Below are positions 39,524 to 51,900 of a stretch of 64,000 nucleotides of DNA, piece after piece. Each line of letters opens with the position of its first letter. Positions within the stretch are counted from its first letter, which is position 1. Both the position numbers and the translations under genes were made by a program. Origin of the DNA: Auanema rhodensis (lineage: Eukaryota > Nematoda > Chromadorea > Rhabditida > Rhabditidae); the NCBI GenBank assembly GCA_964057225.1, contig OZ059894.1, positions 18,134,476 through 18,198,475 of the forward strand, read 5' to 3'. The notes under the pieces were generated by a model that saw nothing but the letters and a program-made list of their open reading frames with translations, ran no database searches and was not told where the DNA came from.

Positions 39524-39687
39524 AATATCCATAAAAATTTGTTTTTAGACTAATATGGAAATGGGGAATCTAATTTTGAAAACCGCATCTCTTTATCTTT
39601 TACGGGAAGCGAGTTACATACCATGTGCACATCACGTGTACATTTAATTAGCATAAATTAAAGTTCACGTAAATTTCAAAGTCATGG
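39524..39687 (+). repeat. Short direct segment between two inverted blocks (164 bp)
   Basis: Starts at aatatccataaaaa, directly after the minus-strand dyad gcatggtaaccat, and runs through a B centre into the next monomer up to gtcatgg, where aattagattccc on the minus strand begins. The same 164 bp with the same borders recur at 46972-47135. Confidence 0.9.
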
Positions 39688-40911
39688 AATTAGATTCCCT
39701 ATGGCCATATTAGTCCAAAAACAAATTTTCATTGATACTGGTGCATGGTAACCATGACTTTTAAATTTACGTGAACTTTAATTTATGCTAATTAAATGTA
39801 CACGTGATGTGCACATGATATGTAACTCGCTTCCCGTAAAAGATAAAGAGATGCGGTTTTCAAAATTAGATTCTCCATTTCCATATTAGACTGAAAACAA
39901 ATTTTTATTGATATAGGTGCATGGTAACCATGACTTTTAAATTTACGTGAACTTTAATTTATGCTAATTTAATGTACACGTGATGTACACATGGTATGTA
40001 ACTCAAAGATGAAGAGATGCCGTTTTCAAAATTAGATTCCCTATGGCCATATTAGTCCAAAAACAAATTTTCATTGATACTGGTGCATGGTAACCATGAC
40101 TTTGAAATTTACGTGAACTTTAATTTATGCTAATTAAATGTACACGTGATGAACACATGATATGTAACTCGTTTCCCGTTCAAGATAAAGATATGCGGTT
40201 TTCAAAATTAGATTCCCCATGTCCATATTAGTCTAAAAACAAATTTTTATGGATATTGGTGCATGGTAACCATGACTTTAAAATTTACTTGAACTTTAAT
40301 TTATGCTAATTAAATGTACACGTGATGTGCACATGGTATGTAACTCGCTTTCCGTAAAAGATAAAGAGATGGGGTTTTCAAAATTAGATTCCCTATGGCC
40401 ATATTAGTCCAAAAACAAATTTTCATTGATATAGGTGCATGGTAACCATGACTTTTAAATTTACGTGAACTTTAATTTATGCTAATTTAATGTACACGTG
40501 ATGTACACATGGTATGTAACTCAAAGATGAAGAGATGCCGTTTTCAAAATTAGATTCCCTATGGCCATATTAGTCCAAAAACAAATTTTCATTGATACTG
40601 GTGCATGGTAACCATGACTTTGAAATTTACGTAAACTTTAATTTATGCTAATTAAATGTACACGTGATGTGCACATGGTATGTAATTCAAAGATGAAGAG
40701 ATGCCGTTTTCAAAATTAGATTCCCTATGGCCATATTAGTCCAAAAACAAATTTTCATTGATACTGGTGCAAGGTAACCATGACTTTGAAATTTACGTGA
40801 ACTTTAATTTATGCTAATTAAATGTACACGTGATGTACACATGGTATGTAACTCAAAGATGAAGAGATGCCGTTTTCAAAATTAGATTCCCCATGGCCAT
40901 ATTAGACTGAA
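39688..40911 (-). repeat. Inverted satellite segment 2 (1.2 kb)
   Basis: Minus-strand monomers. Read downward from 40911 they match M, A, A, K, N, A, P, A of the right flank. Base pairs follow the sum 82757 near the inner end (atggccatgg at 41857-41866 pairs with 40891-40900) and 82933 at the outer end, because one K monomer (near 42421) is missing in the inverted copy. Distinctive shared markers are agttcaagt, gtgttcatc, attaaattag, aaatggag and tttgaattac. Confidence 0.9.
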
Positions 40912-40940
40912 ATTTCAAAAACGTAAATTTAAACGTAAAT
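40912..40940. other. Inversion junction (- to +) with micro-duplication
   Basis: Between minus-strand attagactga and plus-strand acgtaaatttcaaagtc lies a short string with acgtaaattt present twice, the first time as aacgtaaatttaa. An identical junction occurs 7,448 bp downstream (48360-48388). A repeated micro-patch at a strand switch fits replication-based template switching. Confidence 0.75.
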
Positions 40941-43900
40941 TTCAAAGTCATGGTTACCATGCACCAATATCCATAAAAATTTGTTTTTAGACTAATATGG
41001 ACATGGGGAATCTAATTTTGAAAACCGCATCTCTTTATCTTCAACGGGAAACGAGTTACATATCATGTGTACATCACGTGTACATTTAATTAGCATAAAT
41101 TAAAGTTCACGTAAATTTTAAAGTCATGGTTACCTTGCACCAGTATCAATGAAAATTTGTTTTTGGACTAATATGGCCATAGGGAATCTAATTTTGAAAA
41201 CGGCATCTCTTCATCTTTGAGTTACATACCATGTGCACATCACGTGTACATTTAATTAGCATAAATTAAAGTTCACGTAAATTTCAAAGTCATGGTTACC
41301 ATGCACCAGTATCAATGAAAATTTGTTTTTGGACTAATATGGCCATAGGGAATCTAATTTTCAAAACCCCATCTCTTTATCTTTTACGGAAAGCGAGTTA
41401 CATACCACGTGCCCATCACGTGTACATTTAATTAGCATAAATTAAAGTTCACGTAAATTTCAAAGTCATGGTTACCTTGCACCAGTATCAATGAAAATTT
41501 GTTTTCGGACTAATATGGCCATGGGGAATCTAATTTTGAAAACCGCATCTCTTTATCTTTTACGGAAAGCGAGTTACATACCATGTGCACATCACGTGTA
41601 CATTTAATTAGCATAAATTGAAGTTCACGTAAATTTCAAAGTCATGGTTACCATGCACCTATATCAATAAAAATTTGTTTTTGGACTAATATGGCCATAG
41701 GGAATCTAATTTTGAAAACGGCATCTCTTCATCTTTGAGTTACATACCATGTGTACATCACGTGTACATTTAATTAGCATAAATTAAAGTTCACGTAAAT
41801 TTCAAAGTCATGGTTACCATGCACCTATATCAATAAAAATTCGTTTTCAGTCTAATATGGCCATGGGGAATCTAATTTTGAAAACGGCATCTCTTCATCT
41901 TTGAGTTACATACCATGTGTACATCACGTGTACATTTAATTAGCATAAATTAAAGTTCACGTAAATTTCAAAGTCATGGTTACCTTGCACCAGTATCAAT
42001 GAAAATTTGTTTTTGGACTAATATGGCCATAGGGAATCTAATTTTGAAAACGGCATCTCTTCATCTTTGAATTACATACCATGTGCACATCACGTGTACA
42101 TTTAATTAGCATAAATTAAAGTTTACGTAAATTTCAAAGTCATGGTTACCATGCACCAGTATCAATGAAAATTTGTTTTTGGACTAATATGGCCATAGGA
42201 AATCTAATTTTGAAAACGGCATCTCTTCATCTTTGAGTTACATACCATGTGTACATCACGTGTACATTAAATTAGCATAAATTAAAGTTCACGTAAATTT
42301 AAAAGTCATGGTTACCATGCACCTATATCAATGAAAATTTGTTTTTGGACTAATATGGCCATAGGGAATCTAATTTTGAAAGCCCCATCTCTTTATCTTT
42401 TACGGAAAGCGAGTTACATACCATGTGCACATCACGTGTACATTTAATTAGCATAAATTGAAGTTCACGTAAATTTCAAAGTCATGGTTACCATGCACCA
42501 GTATAAATGAAAATTTGTTTTTGGACTAATATGGCCATAGGGAATCTAATTTTGAAAACCCCATCTCTTTATCTTTTACGGAAAGCGAGTTACATATCAT
42601 GTGCACATCACGTGTACATTTAATTAGCATAAATTAAAGTTCAAGTAAATTTTAAAGTCATGGTTACCATGCACCAATATCCATAAAAATTTGTTTTTAG
42701 ACTAATATGGACATGGGGAATCTAATTTTGAAAACCGCATCTCTTTATCTTTAACGGGAAACGAGTTACATATCATGTGTTCATCACGTGTACATTTAAT
42801 TAGCATAAATTAAAGTTCACGTAAATTTCAAAGTCATGGTTACCATGCACCAGTATCAATGAAAATTTGTTTTTGGACTAATATGGCCATAGGGAATCTA
42901 ATTTTGAAAACGGCATCTCTTCATCTTTGAGTTACATACCATGTGTACATCACGTGTACATTAAATTAGCATAAATTAAAGTTCACGTAAATTTAAAAGT
43001 CATGGTTACCATGCACCTATATCAATAAAAATTTGTTTTCAGTCTAATATGGAAATGGAGAATCTAATTTTGAAAACCGCATCTCTTTATCTTTTACGGG
43101 AAGCGAGTTACATATCATGTGCACATCACGTGTACATTTAATTAGCATAAATTAAAGTTCACGTAAATTTAAAAGTCATGGTTACCATGCACCAGTATCA
43201 ATGAAAATTTGTTTTTGGACTAATATGGCCATAGGGAATCTAATTTTGAAAACGGCATCTCTTCATCTTTGAGTTACATACCATGTGTACATCACGTGTA
43301 CATTAAATTAGCATAAATTAAAGTTCACGTAAATTTCAAAGTCATGGTTACCATGCACCTATATCAATAAAAATTTGTTTTTGGACTAATATGGCCATAG
43401 GGAATCTAATTTTGAAAACGGCATCTCTTCATCTTTGAGTTACATACCATGTGTACATCACGTGTACATTTAATTAGCATAAATTAAAGTTCACGTAAAT
43501 TTCAAAGTCATGGTTACCATGCACCTATATCAATAAAAATTTGTTTTTGGACTAATATGGCCATAGGGAATCTAATTTTGAAAACGGCATCTCTTCATCT
43601 TTGAGTTACATACCATGTGTACATCACGTGTACATTTAATTAGCATAAATTAAAGTTCACGTAAATTTCAAAGTCATGGTTACCATGCACCTATATCAAT
43701 AAAAATTTGTTTTTGGACTAATATGGCCATAGGGAATCTAATTTTGAAAACGGCATCTCTTCATCTTTGAGTTACATACCATGTGTACATCACGTGTACA
43801 TTTAATTAGCATAAATTAAAGTTCACGTAAATTTCAAAGTCATGGTTACCATGCACCAGTATCAATGAAAATTTGTTTTTGGACTAATATGGCCATAGGG

Positions 43901-46561
43901 AATCTAATTTTGAAAACGGCATCTCTTCATCTTTGAGTTACATACCATGTGTACATCACGTGTACATTTAATTAGCATAAATTAAAGTTCACGTAAATTT
44001 CAAAGTCATGGTTACCTTGCACCAGTATCAATGAAAATTTGTTTTTGGACTAATATGGCCATAGGGAATCTAATTTTGAAAACGGCATCTCTTCATCTTT
44101 GAGTTACATACCATGTGTACATCACGTGTACATTAAATTAGCATAAATTAAAGTTCACGTAAATTTCAAAGTCATGGTTACCATGCACCTATATCAATAA
44201 AAATTTGTTTTTGGACTAATATGGCCATAGGGAATCTAATTTTGAAAACGGCATCTCTTCATCTTTGAGTTACATACCATGTGTACATCACGTGTACATT
44301 TAATTAGCATAAATTGAAGTTCACGTAAATTTCAAAGTCATGGTTACCATGCACCAGTATAAATGAAAATTTGTTTTTGGACTAATATGGCCATAGGGAA
44401 TCTAATTTTGAAAACCCCATCTCTTTATCTTTTACGGAAAGCGAGTTACATATCATGTGCACATCACGTGTACATTTAATTAGCATAAATTAAAGTTCAA
44501 GTAAATTTTAAAGTCATGGTTACCATGCACCAATATCCATAAAAATTTGTTTTTAGACTAATATGGACATGGGGAATCTAATTTTGAAAACCGCATCTCT
44601 TTATCTTTAACGGGAAACGAGTTACATATCATGTGTTCATAACGTGTACATTTAATTAGCATAAATTAAAGTTCACGTAAATTTCAAAGTCATGGTTACC
44701 ATGCACCAGTATCAATGAAAATTTGTTTTTGGACTAATATGGCCATAGGGAATCTAATTTTGAAAACGGCATCTCTTCATCTTTGAGTTACATACCATGT
44801 GTACATCACGTGTACATTAAATTAGCATAAATTAAAGTTCACGTAAATTTAAAAGTCATGGTTACCATGCACCTATATCAATAAAAATTTGTTTTCAGTC
44901 TAATATGGAAATGGAGAATCTAATTTTGAAAACCGCATCTCTTTATCTTTTACGGGAAGCGAGTTACATATCATGTGCACATCACGTGTATATTTAATTA
45001 GCATAAATTAAAGTTCACGTAAATTTAAAAGTCATGGTTACCATGCACCAGTATCAATGAAAATTTGTTTTTGGACTAATATGGCCATAGGGAATCTAAT
45101 TTTGAAAACGGCATCTCTTCATCTTTGAGTTACATACCATGTGTACATCACGTGTACATTAAATTAGCATAAATTAAAGTTCACGTAAATTTCAAAGTCA
45201 TGGTTACCATGCACCTATATCAATGAAAATTTGTTTTTGGACTAATATGGCCATAGGGAATCTAATTTTGAAAACGGCATCTCTTCATCTTTGAGTTACA
45301 TACCATGTGTACATCACGTGTACATTTAATTAGCATAAATTAAAGTTCACGTAAATTTCAAAGTCATGGTTACCATGCACCTATATCAATAAAAATTTGT
45401 TTTTGGACTAATATGGCCATAGGGAATCTAATTTTGAAAACGGCATCTCTTCATCTTTGAGTTACATACCATGTGTACATCACGTGTACATTTAATTAGC
45501 ATAAATTAAAGTTCACGTAAATTTCAAAGTCATGGTTACCATGCACCAATATCCATAAAAATTTGTTTTTAGACTAATATGGACATGGGGAATCTAATTT
45601 TGAAAACCGCATCTCTTTATCTTTAACGGGAAACGAGTTACATATCATGTGTTCATCACGTGTACATTTAATTAGCATAAATTAAAGTTCACGTAAATTT
45701 CAAAGTCATGGTTACCATGCACCAGTATCAATGAAAATTTGTTTTTGGACTAATATGGCCATAGGGAATCTAATTTTGAAAACGGCATCTCTTCATCTTT
45801 GAGTTACATACCATGTGTACATCACGTGTACATTAAATTAGCATAAATTAAAGTTCACGTAAATTTAAAAGTCATGGTTACCATGCACCTATATCAATAA
45901 AAATTTGTTTTCAGTCTAATATGGAAATGGAGAATCTAATTTTGAAAACCGCATCTCTTTATCTTTTACGGGAAGCGAGTTACATACCATGTGCACATCA
46001 CGTGTACATTTGATTAGCATAAATTAAAGTTCACGTAAATTTAAAAGTCATGGTTACCATGCACCAGTATCAATGAAAATTTGTTTTTGGACTAATATGG
46101 CCATAGGGAATCTAATTTTGAAAACGGCATCTCTTCATCTTTGAGTTACATACCATGTGTACATCACGTGTACATTTAATTAGCATAAATTAAAGTTCAC
46201 GTAAATTTCAAAGTCATGGTTACCTTGCACCAGTATCAATGAAAATTTGTTTTTGGACTAATATGGCCATAGGGAATCTAATTTTGAAAACGGCATCTCT
46301 TCATCTTTGAGTTACATACCATGTGTACATCACGTGTACATTTAATTAGCATAAATTAAAGTTCACGTAAATTTCAAAGTCATGGTTACCATGCACCTAT
46401 ATCAATTAAAATTTGTTTTCAGTCTAATATGGAAATGGAGAATCTAATTTTGAAAACCGCATCTCTTTATCTTTTACGGGAAGCGAGTTACATACCATGT
46501 GCACATCACGTGTACATTTGATTAGCATAAATTAAAGTTCACGTAAATTTCAAAGTCATGG
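40936..46561 (+). repeat. Direct part of domain III super-unit, copy 1
   Basis: Begins as a partial B/E with tcaacgggaaacg, then A(41063)-K-C-L-M-A-A-K-K-N-A-P-A-L-L-L-A-A-L-K-N-A-P-A-L-L-B/E-A-P-A-A-P' and a partial monomer from 46495 ending gtcatgg. K has aaccccatc with the long tail acggaaagcg; L has ctatatc with ggactaatatggccatag and the 166-bp tail; M has aattcgttttcag; N has agttcaagt with atggacat; P has aaatggag or aaatgggg after cagtct. Within it A-P-A-L and K-N-A-P-A recur. Confidence 0.85.
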
Positions 46562-46971
46562 AATTAGATTCCCTATGGCCATATTAGTCCAAAAACAAAT
46601 TTTCATTGATACTGGTGCATGGTAACCATGACTTTTAAATTTACGTGAACTTTAATTTATGCTAATTAAATGTACACGTGATGTGCACATGATATGTAAC
46701 TCGCTTCCCGTAAAAGATAAAGAGATGCGGTTTTCAAAATTAGATTCTCCATTTCCATATTAGACTGAAAACAAATTTTTATTGATATAGGTGCATGGTA
46801 ACCATGACTTTTAAATTTACGTGAACTTTAATTTATGCTAATTTAATGTACACGTGATGTACACATGGTATGTAACTCAAAGATGAAGAGATGCCGTTTT
46901 CAAAATTAGATTCCCTATGGCCATATTAGTCCAAAAACAAATTTTCATTGATACTGGTGCATGGTAACCAT
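46562..46971 (-). repeat. Inverted satellite segment 3 (410 bp)
   Basis: Corresponds to 39688-40097 (offset 6,874), starting at the same aattagattccctatgg and stopping at the dyad gcatggtaaccat. Together with the following direct 164 bp it forms a 574-bp inverted-plus-direct unit that precedes the second long inverted block. Confidence 0.9.
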
Positions 46972-47135
46972 AATATCCATAAAAATTTGTTTTTAGACTA
47001 ATATGGAAATGGGGAATCTAATTTTGAAAACCGCATCTCTTTATCTTTTACGGGAAGCGAGTTACATACCATGTGCACATCACGTGTACATTTAATTAGC
47101 ATAAATTAAAGTTCACGTAAATTTCAAAGTCATGG
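46972..47135 (+). repeat. Short direct segment, second copy (164 bp)
   Basis: Same sequence and both same borders as 39524-39687, 7,448 bp away. Confidence 0.9.
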
Positions 47136-48359
47136 AATTAGATTCCCTATGGCCATATTAGTCCAAAAACAAATTTTCATTGATACTGGTGCATGGTAAC
47201 CATGACTTTTAAATTTACGTGAACTTTAATTTATGCTAATTAAATGTACACGTGATGTGCACATGATATGTAACTCGCTTCCCGTAAAAGATAAAGAGAT
47301 GCGGTTTTCAAAATTAGATTCTCCATTTCCATATTAGACTGAAAACAAATTTTTATTGATATAGGTGCATGGTAACCATGACTTTTAAATTTACGTGAAC
47401 TTTAATTTATGCTAATTTAATGTACACGTGATGTACACATGGTATGTAACTCAAAGATGAAGAGATGCCGTTTTCAAAATTAGATTCCCTATGGCCATAT
47501 TAGTCCAAAAACAAATTTTCATTGATACTGGTGCATGGTAACCATGACTTTGAAATTTACGTGAACTTTAATTTATGCTAATTAAATGTACACGTGATGA
47601 ACACATGATATGTAACTCGTTTCCCGTTCAAGATAAAGATATGCGGTTTTCAAAATTAGATTCCCCATGTCCATATTAGTCTAAAAACAAATTTTTATGG
47701 ATATTGGTGCATGGTAACCATGACTTTAAAATTTACTTGAACTTTAATTTATGCTAATTAAATGTACACGTGATGTGCACATGGTATGTAACTCGCTTTC
47801 CGTAAAAGATAAAGAGATGGGGTTTTCAAAATTAGATTCCCTATGGCCATATTAGTCCAAAAACAAATTTTCATTGATATAGGTGCATGGTAACCATGAC
47901 TTTTAAATTTACGTGAACTTTAATTTATGCTAATTTAATGTACACGTGATGTACACATGGTATGTAACTCAAAGATGAAGAGATGCCGTTTTCAAAATTA
48001 GATTCCCTATGGCCATATTAGTCCAAAAACAAATTTTCATTGATACTGGTGCATGGTAACCATGACTTTGAAATTTACGTAAACTTTAATTTATGCTAAT
48101 TAAATGTACACGTGATGTGCACATGGTATGTAATTCAAAGATGAAGAGATGCCGTTTTCAAAATTAGATTCCCTATGGCCATATTAGTCCAAAAACAAAT
48201 TTTCATTGATACTGGTGCAAGGTAACCATGACTTTGAAATTTACGTGAACTTTAATTTATGCTAATTAAATGTACACGTGATGTACACATGGTATGTAAC
48301 TCAAAGATGAAGAGATGCCGTTTTCAAAATTAGATTCCCCATGGCCATATTAGACTGAA
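47136..48359 (-). repeat. Inverted satellite segment 4 (1.2 kb)
   Basis: Copy of 39688-40911 at an offset of 7,448 bp, including the dropped K monomer, gaacac, ttacttgaac and tgtaattcaaag markers, and ending at the same gactga junction. Confidence 0.9.
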
Positions 48360-51300
48360 ATTTCAAAAACGTAAATTTAAACGTAAATTTCAAAGTCATG
48401 GTTACCATGCACCAATATCCATAAAAATTTGTTTTTAGACTAATATGGACATGGGGAATCTAATTTTGAAAACCGCATCTCTTTATCTTCAACGGGAAAC
48501 GAGTTACATATCATGTGTACATCACGTGTACATTTAATTAGCATAAATTAAAGTTCACGTAAATTTTAAAGTCATGGTTACCTTGCACCAGTATCAATGA
48601 AAATTTGTTTTTGGACTAATATGGCCATAGGGAATCTAATTTTGAAAACGGCATCTCTTCATCTTTGAGTTACATACCATGTGCACATCACGTGTACATT
48701 TAATTAGCATAAATTAAAGTTCACGTAAATTTCAAAGTCATGGTTACCATGCACCAGTATCAATGAAAATTTGTTTTTGGACTAATATGGCCATAGGGAA
48801 TCTAATTTTCAAAACCCCATCTCTTTATCTTTTACGGAAAGCGAGTTACATACCACGTGCCCATCACGTGTACATTTAATTAGCATAAATTAAAGTTCAC
48901 GTAAATTTCAAAGTCATGGTTACCTTGCACCAGTATCAATGAAAATTTGTTTTCGGACTAATATGGCCATGGGGAATCTAATTTTGAAAACCGCATCTCT
49001 TTATCTTTTACGGAAAGCGAGTTACATACCATGTGCACATCACGTGTACATTTAATTAGCATAAATTGAAGTTCACGTAAATTTCAAAGTCATGGTTACC
49101 ATGCACCTATATCAATAAAAATTTGTTTTTGGACTAATATGGCCATAGGGAATCTAATTTTGAAAACGGCATCTCTTCATCTTTGAGTTACATACCATGT
49201 GTACATCACGTGTACATTTAATTAGCATAAATTAAAGTTCACGTAAATTTCAAAGTCATGGTTACCATGCACCTATATCAATAAAAATTCGTTTTCAGTC
49301 TAATATGGCCATGGGGAATCTAATTTTGAAAACGGCATCTCTTCATCTTTGAGTTACATACCATGTGTACATCACGTGTACATTTAATTAGCATAAATTA
49401 AAGTTCACGTAAATTTCAAAGTCATGGTTACCTTGCACCAGTATCAATGAAAATTTGTTTTTGGACTAATATGGCCATAGGGAATCTAATTTTGAAAACG
49501 GCATCTCTTCATCTTTGAATTACATACCATGTGCACATCACGTGTACATTTAATTAGCATAAATTAAAGTTTACGTAAATTTCAAAGTCATGGTTACCAT
49601 GCACCAGTATCAATGAAAATTTGTTTTTGGACTAATATGGCCATAGGAAATCTAATTTTGAAAACGGCATCTCTTCATCTTTGAGTTACATACCATGTGT
49701 ACATCACGTGTACATTAAATTAGCATAAATTAAAGTTCACGTAAATTTAAAAGTCATGGTTACCATGCACCTATATCAATGAAAATTTGTTTTTGGACTA
49801 ATATGGCCATAGGGAATCTAATTTTGAAAGCCCCATCTCTTTATCTTTTACGGAAAGCGAGTTACATACCATGTGCACATCACGTGTACATTTAATTAGC
49901 ATAAATTGAAGTTCACGTAAATTTCAAAGTCATGGTTACCATGCACCAGTATAAATGAAAATTTGTTTTTGGACTAATATGGCCATAGGGAATCTAATTT
50001 TGAAAACCCCATCTCTTTATCTTTTACGGAAAGCGAGTTACATATCATGTGCACATCACGTGTACATTTAATTAGCATAAATTAAAGTTCAAGTAAATTT
50101 TAAAGTCATGGTTACCATGCACCAATATCCATAAAAATTTGTTTTTAGACTAATATGGACATGGGGAATCTAATTTTGAAAACCGCATCTCTTTATCTTT
50201 AACGGGAAACGAGTTACATATCATGTGTTCATCACGTGTACATTTAATTAGCATAAATTAAAGTTCACGTAAATTTCAAAGTCATGGTTACCATGCACCA
50301 GTATCAATGAAAATTTGTTTTTGGACTAATATGGCCATAGGGAATCTAATTTTGAAAACGGCATCTCTTCATCTTTGAGTTACATACCATGTGTACATCA
50401 CGTGTACATTAAATTAGCATAAATTAAAGTTCACGTAAATTTAAAAGTCATGGTTACCATGCACCTATATCAATAAAAATTTGTTTTCAGTCTAATATGG
50501 AAATGGAGAATCTAATTTTGAAAACCGCATCTCTTTATCTTTTACGGGAAGCGAGTTACATATCATGTGCACATCACGTGTACATTTAATTAGCATAAAT
50601 TAAAGTTCACGTAAATTTAAAAGTCATGGTTACCATGCACCAGTATCAATGAAAATTTGTTTTTGGACTAATATGGCCATAGGGAATCTAATTTTGAAAA
50701 CGGCATCTCTTCATCTTTGAGTTACATACCATGTGTACATCACGTGTACATTAAATTAGCATAAATTAAAGTTCACGTAAATTTCAAAGTCATGGTTACC
50801 ATGCACCTATATCAATAAAAATTTGTTTTTGGACTAATATGGCCATAGGGAATCTAATTTTGAAAACGGCATCTCTTCATCTTTGAGTTACATACCATGT
50901 GTACATCACGTGTACATTTAATTAGCATAAATTAAAGTTCACGTAAATTTCAAAGTCATGGTTACCATGCACCTATATCAATAAAAATTTGTTTTTGGAC
51001 TAATATGGCCATAGGGAATCTAATTTTGAAAACGGCATCTCTTCATCTTTGAGTTACATACCATGTGTACATCACGTGTACATTTAATTAGCATAAATTA
51101 AAGTTCACGTAAATTTCAAAGTCATGGTTACCATGCACCTATATCAATAAAAATTTGTTTTTGGACTAATATGGCCATAGGGAATCTAATTTTGAAAACG
51201 GCATCTCTTCATCTTTGAGTTACATACCATGTGTACATCACGTGTACATTTAATTAGCATAAATTAAAGTTCACGTAAATTTCAAAGTCATGGTTACCAT

Positions 51301-51900
51301 GCACCAGTATCAATGAAAATTTGTTTTTGGACTAATATGGCCATAGGGAATCTAATTTTGAAAACGGCATCTCTTCATCTTTGAGTTACATACCATGTGT
51401 ACATCACGTGTACATTTAATTAGCATAAATTAAAGTTCACGTAAATTTCAAAGTCATGGTTACCTTGCACCAGTATCAATGAAAATTTGTTTTTGGACTA
51501 ATATGGCCATAGGGAATCTAATTTTGAAAACGGCATCTCTTCATCTTTGAGTTACATACCATGTGTACATCACGTGTACATTAAATTAGCATAAATTAAA
51601 GTTCACGTAAATTTCAAAGTCATGGTTACCATGCACCTATATCAATAAAAATTTGTTTTTGGACTAATATGGCCATAGGGAATCTAATTTTGAAAACGGC
51701 ATCTCTTCATCTTTGAGTTACATACCATGTGTACATCACGTGTACATTTAATTAGCATAAATTGAAGTTCACGTAAATTTCAAAGTCATGGTTACCATGC
51801 ACCAGTATAAATGAAAATTTGTTTTTGGACTAATATGGCCATAGGGAATCTAATTTTGAAAACCCCATCTCTTTATCTTTTACGGAAAGCGAGTTACATA
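48360..51900 (+). repeat. Direct part of domain III super-unit, copy 2
   Basis: Direct-strand array matching 40912-44452, ordered B/E(partial)-A-K-C-L-M-A-A-K-K-N-A-P-A-L-L-L-A-A-L-K. M, A, A, K ... at about 49294-50693 mirror the inverted block 47136-48359. Confidence 0.85.

Larger units (their letters stand above)
39688..47135. repeat. 7,448-bp super-unit, copy 1 (mixed orientation)
   Basis: Contains inverted segment 2, the direct array 40936-46561, inverted segment 3 and the direct 164 bp. The next copy starts at 47136. Markers shared at exactly +7,448 include tttcaaaacccc, ccacgtgccc, aattcgttttcag, tttgaattac, ccataggaaa and gaaagcccc. No difference was seen in the stretches compared. 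It is a tandem duplication of a segment already containing inversions, and so younger than them. Confidence 0.9.
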
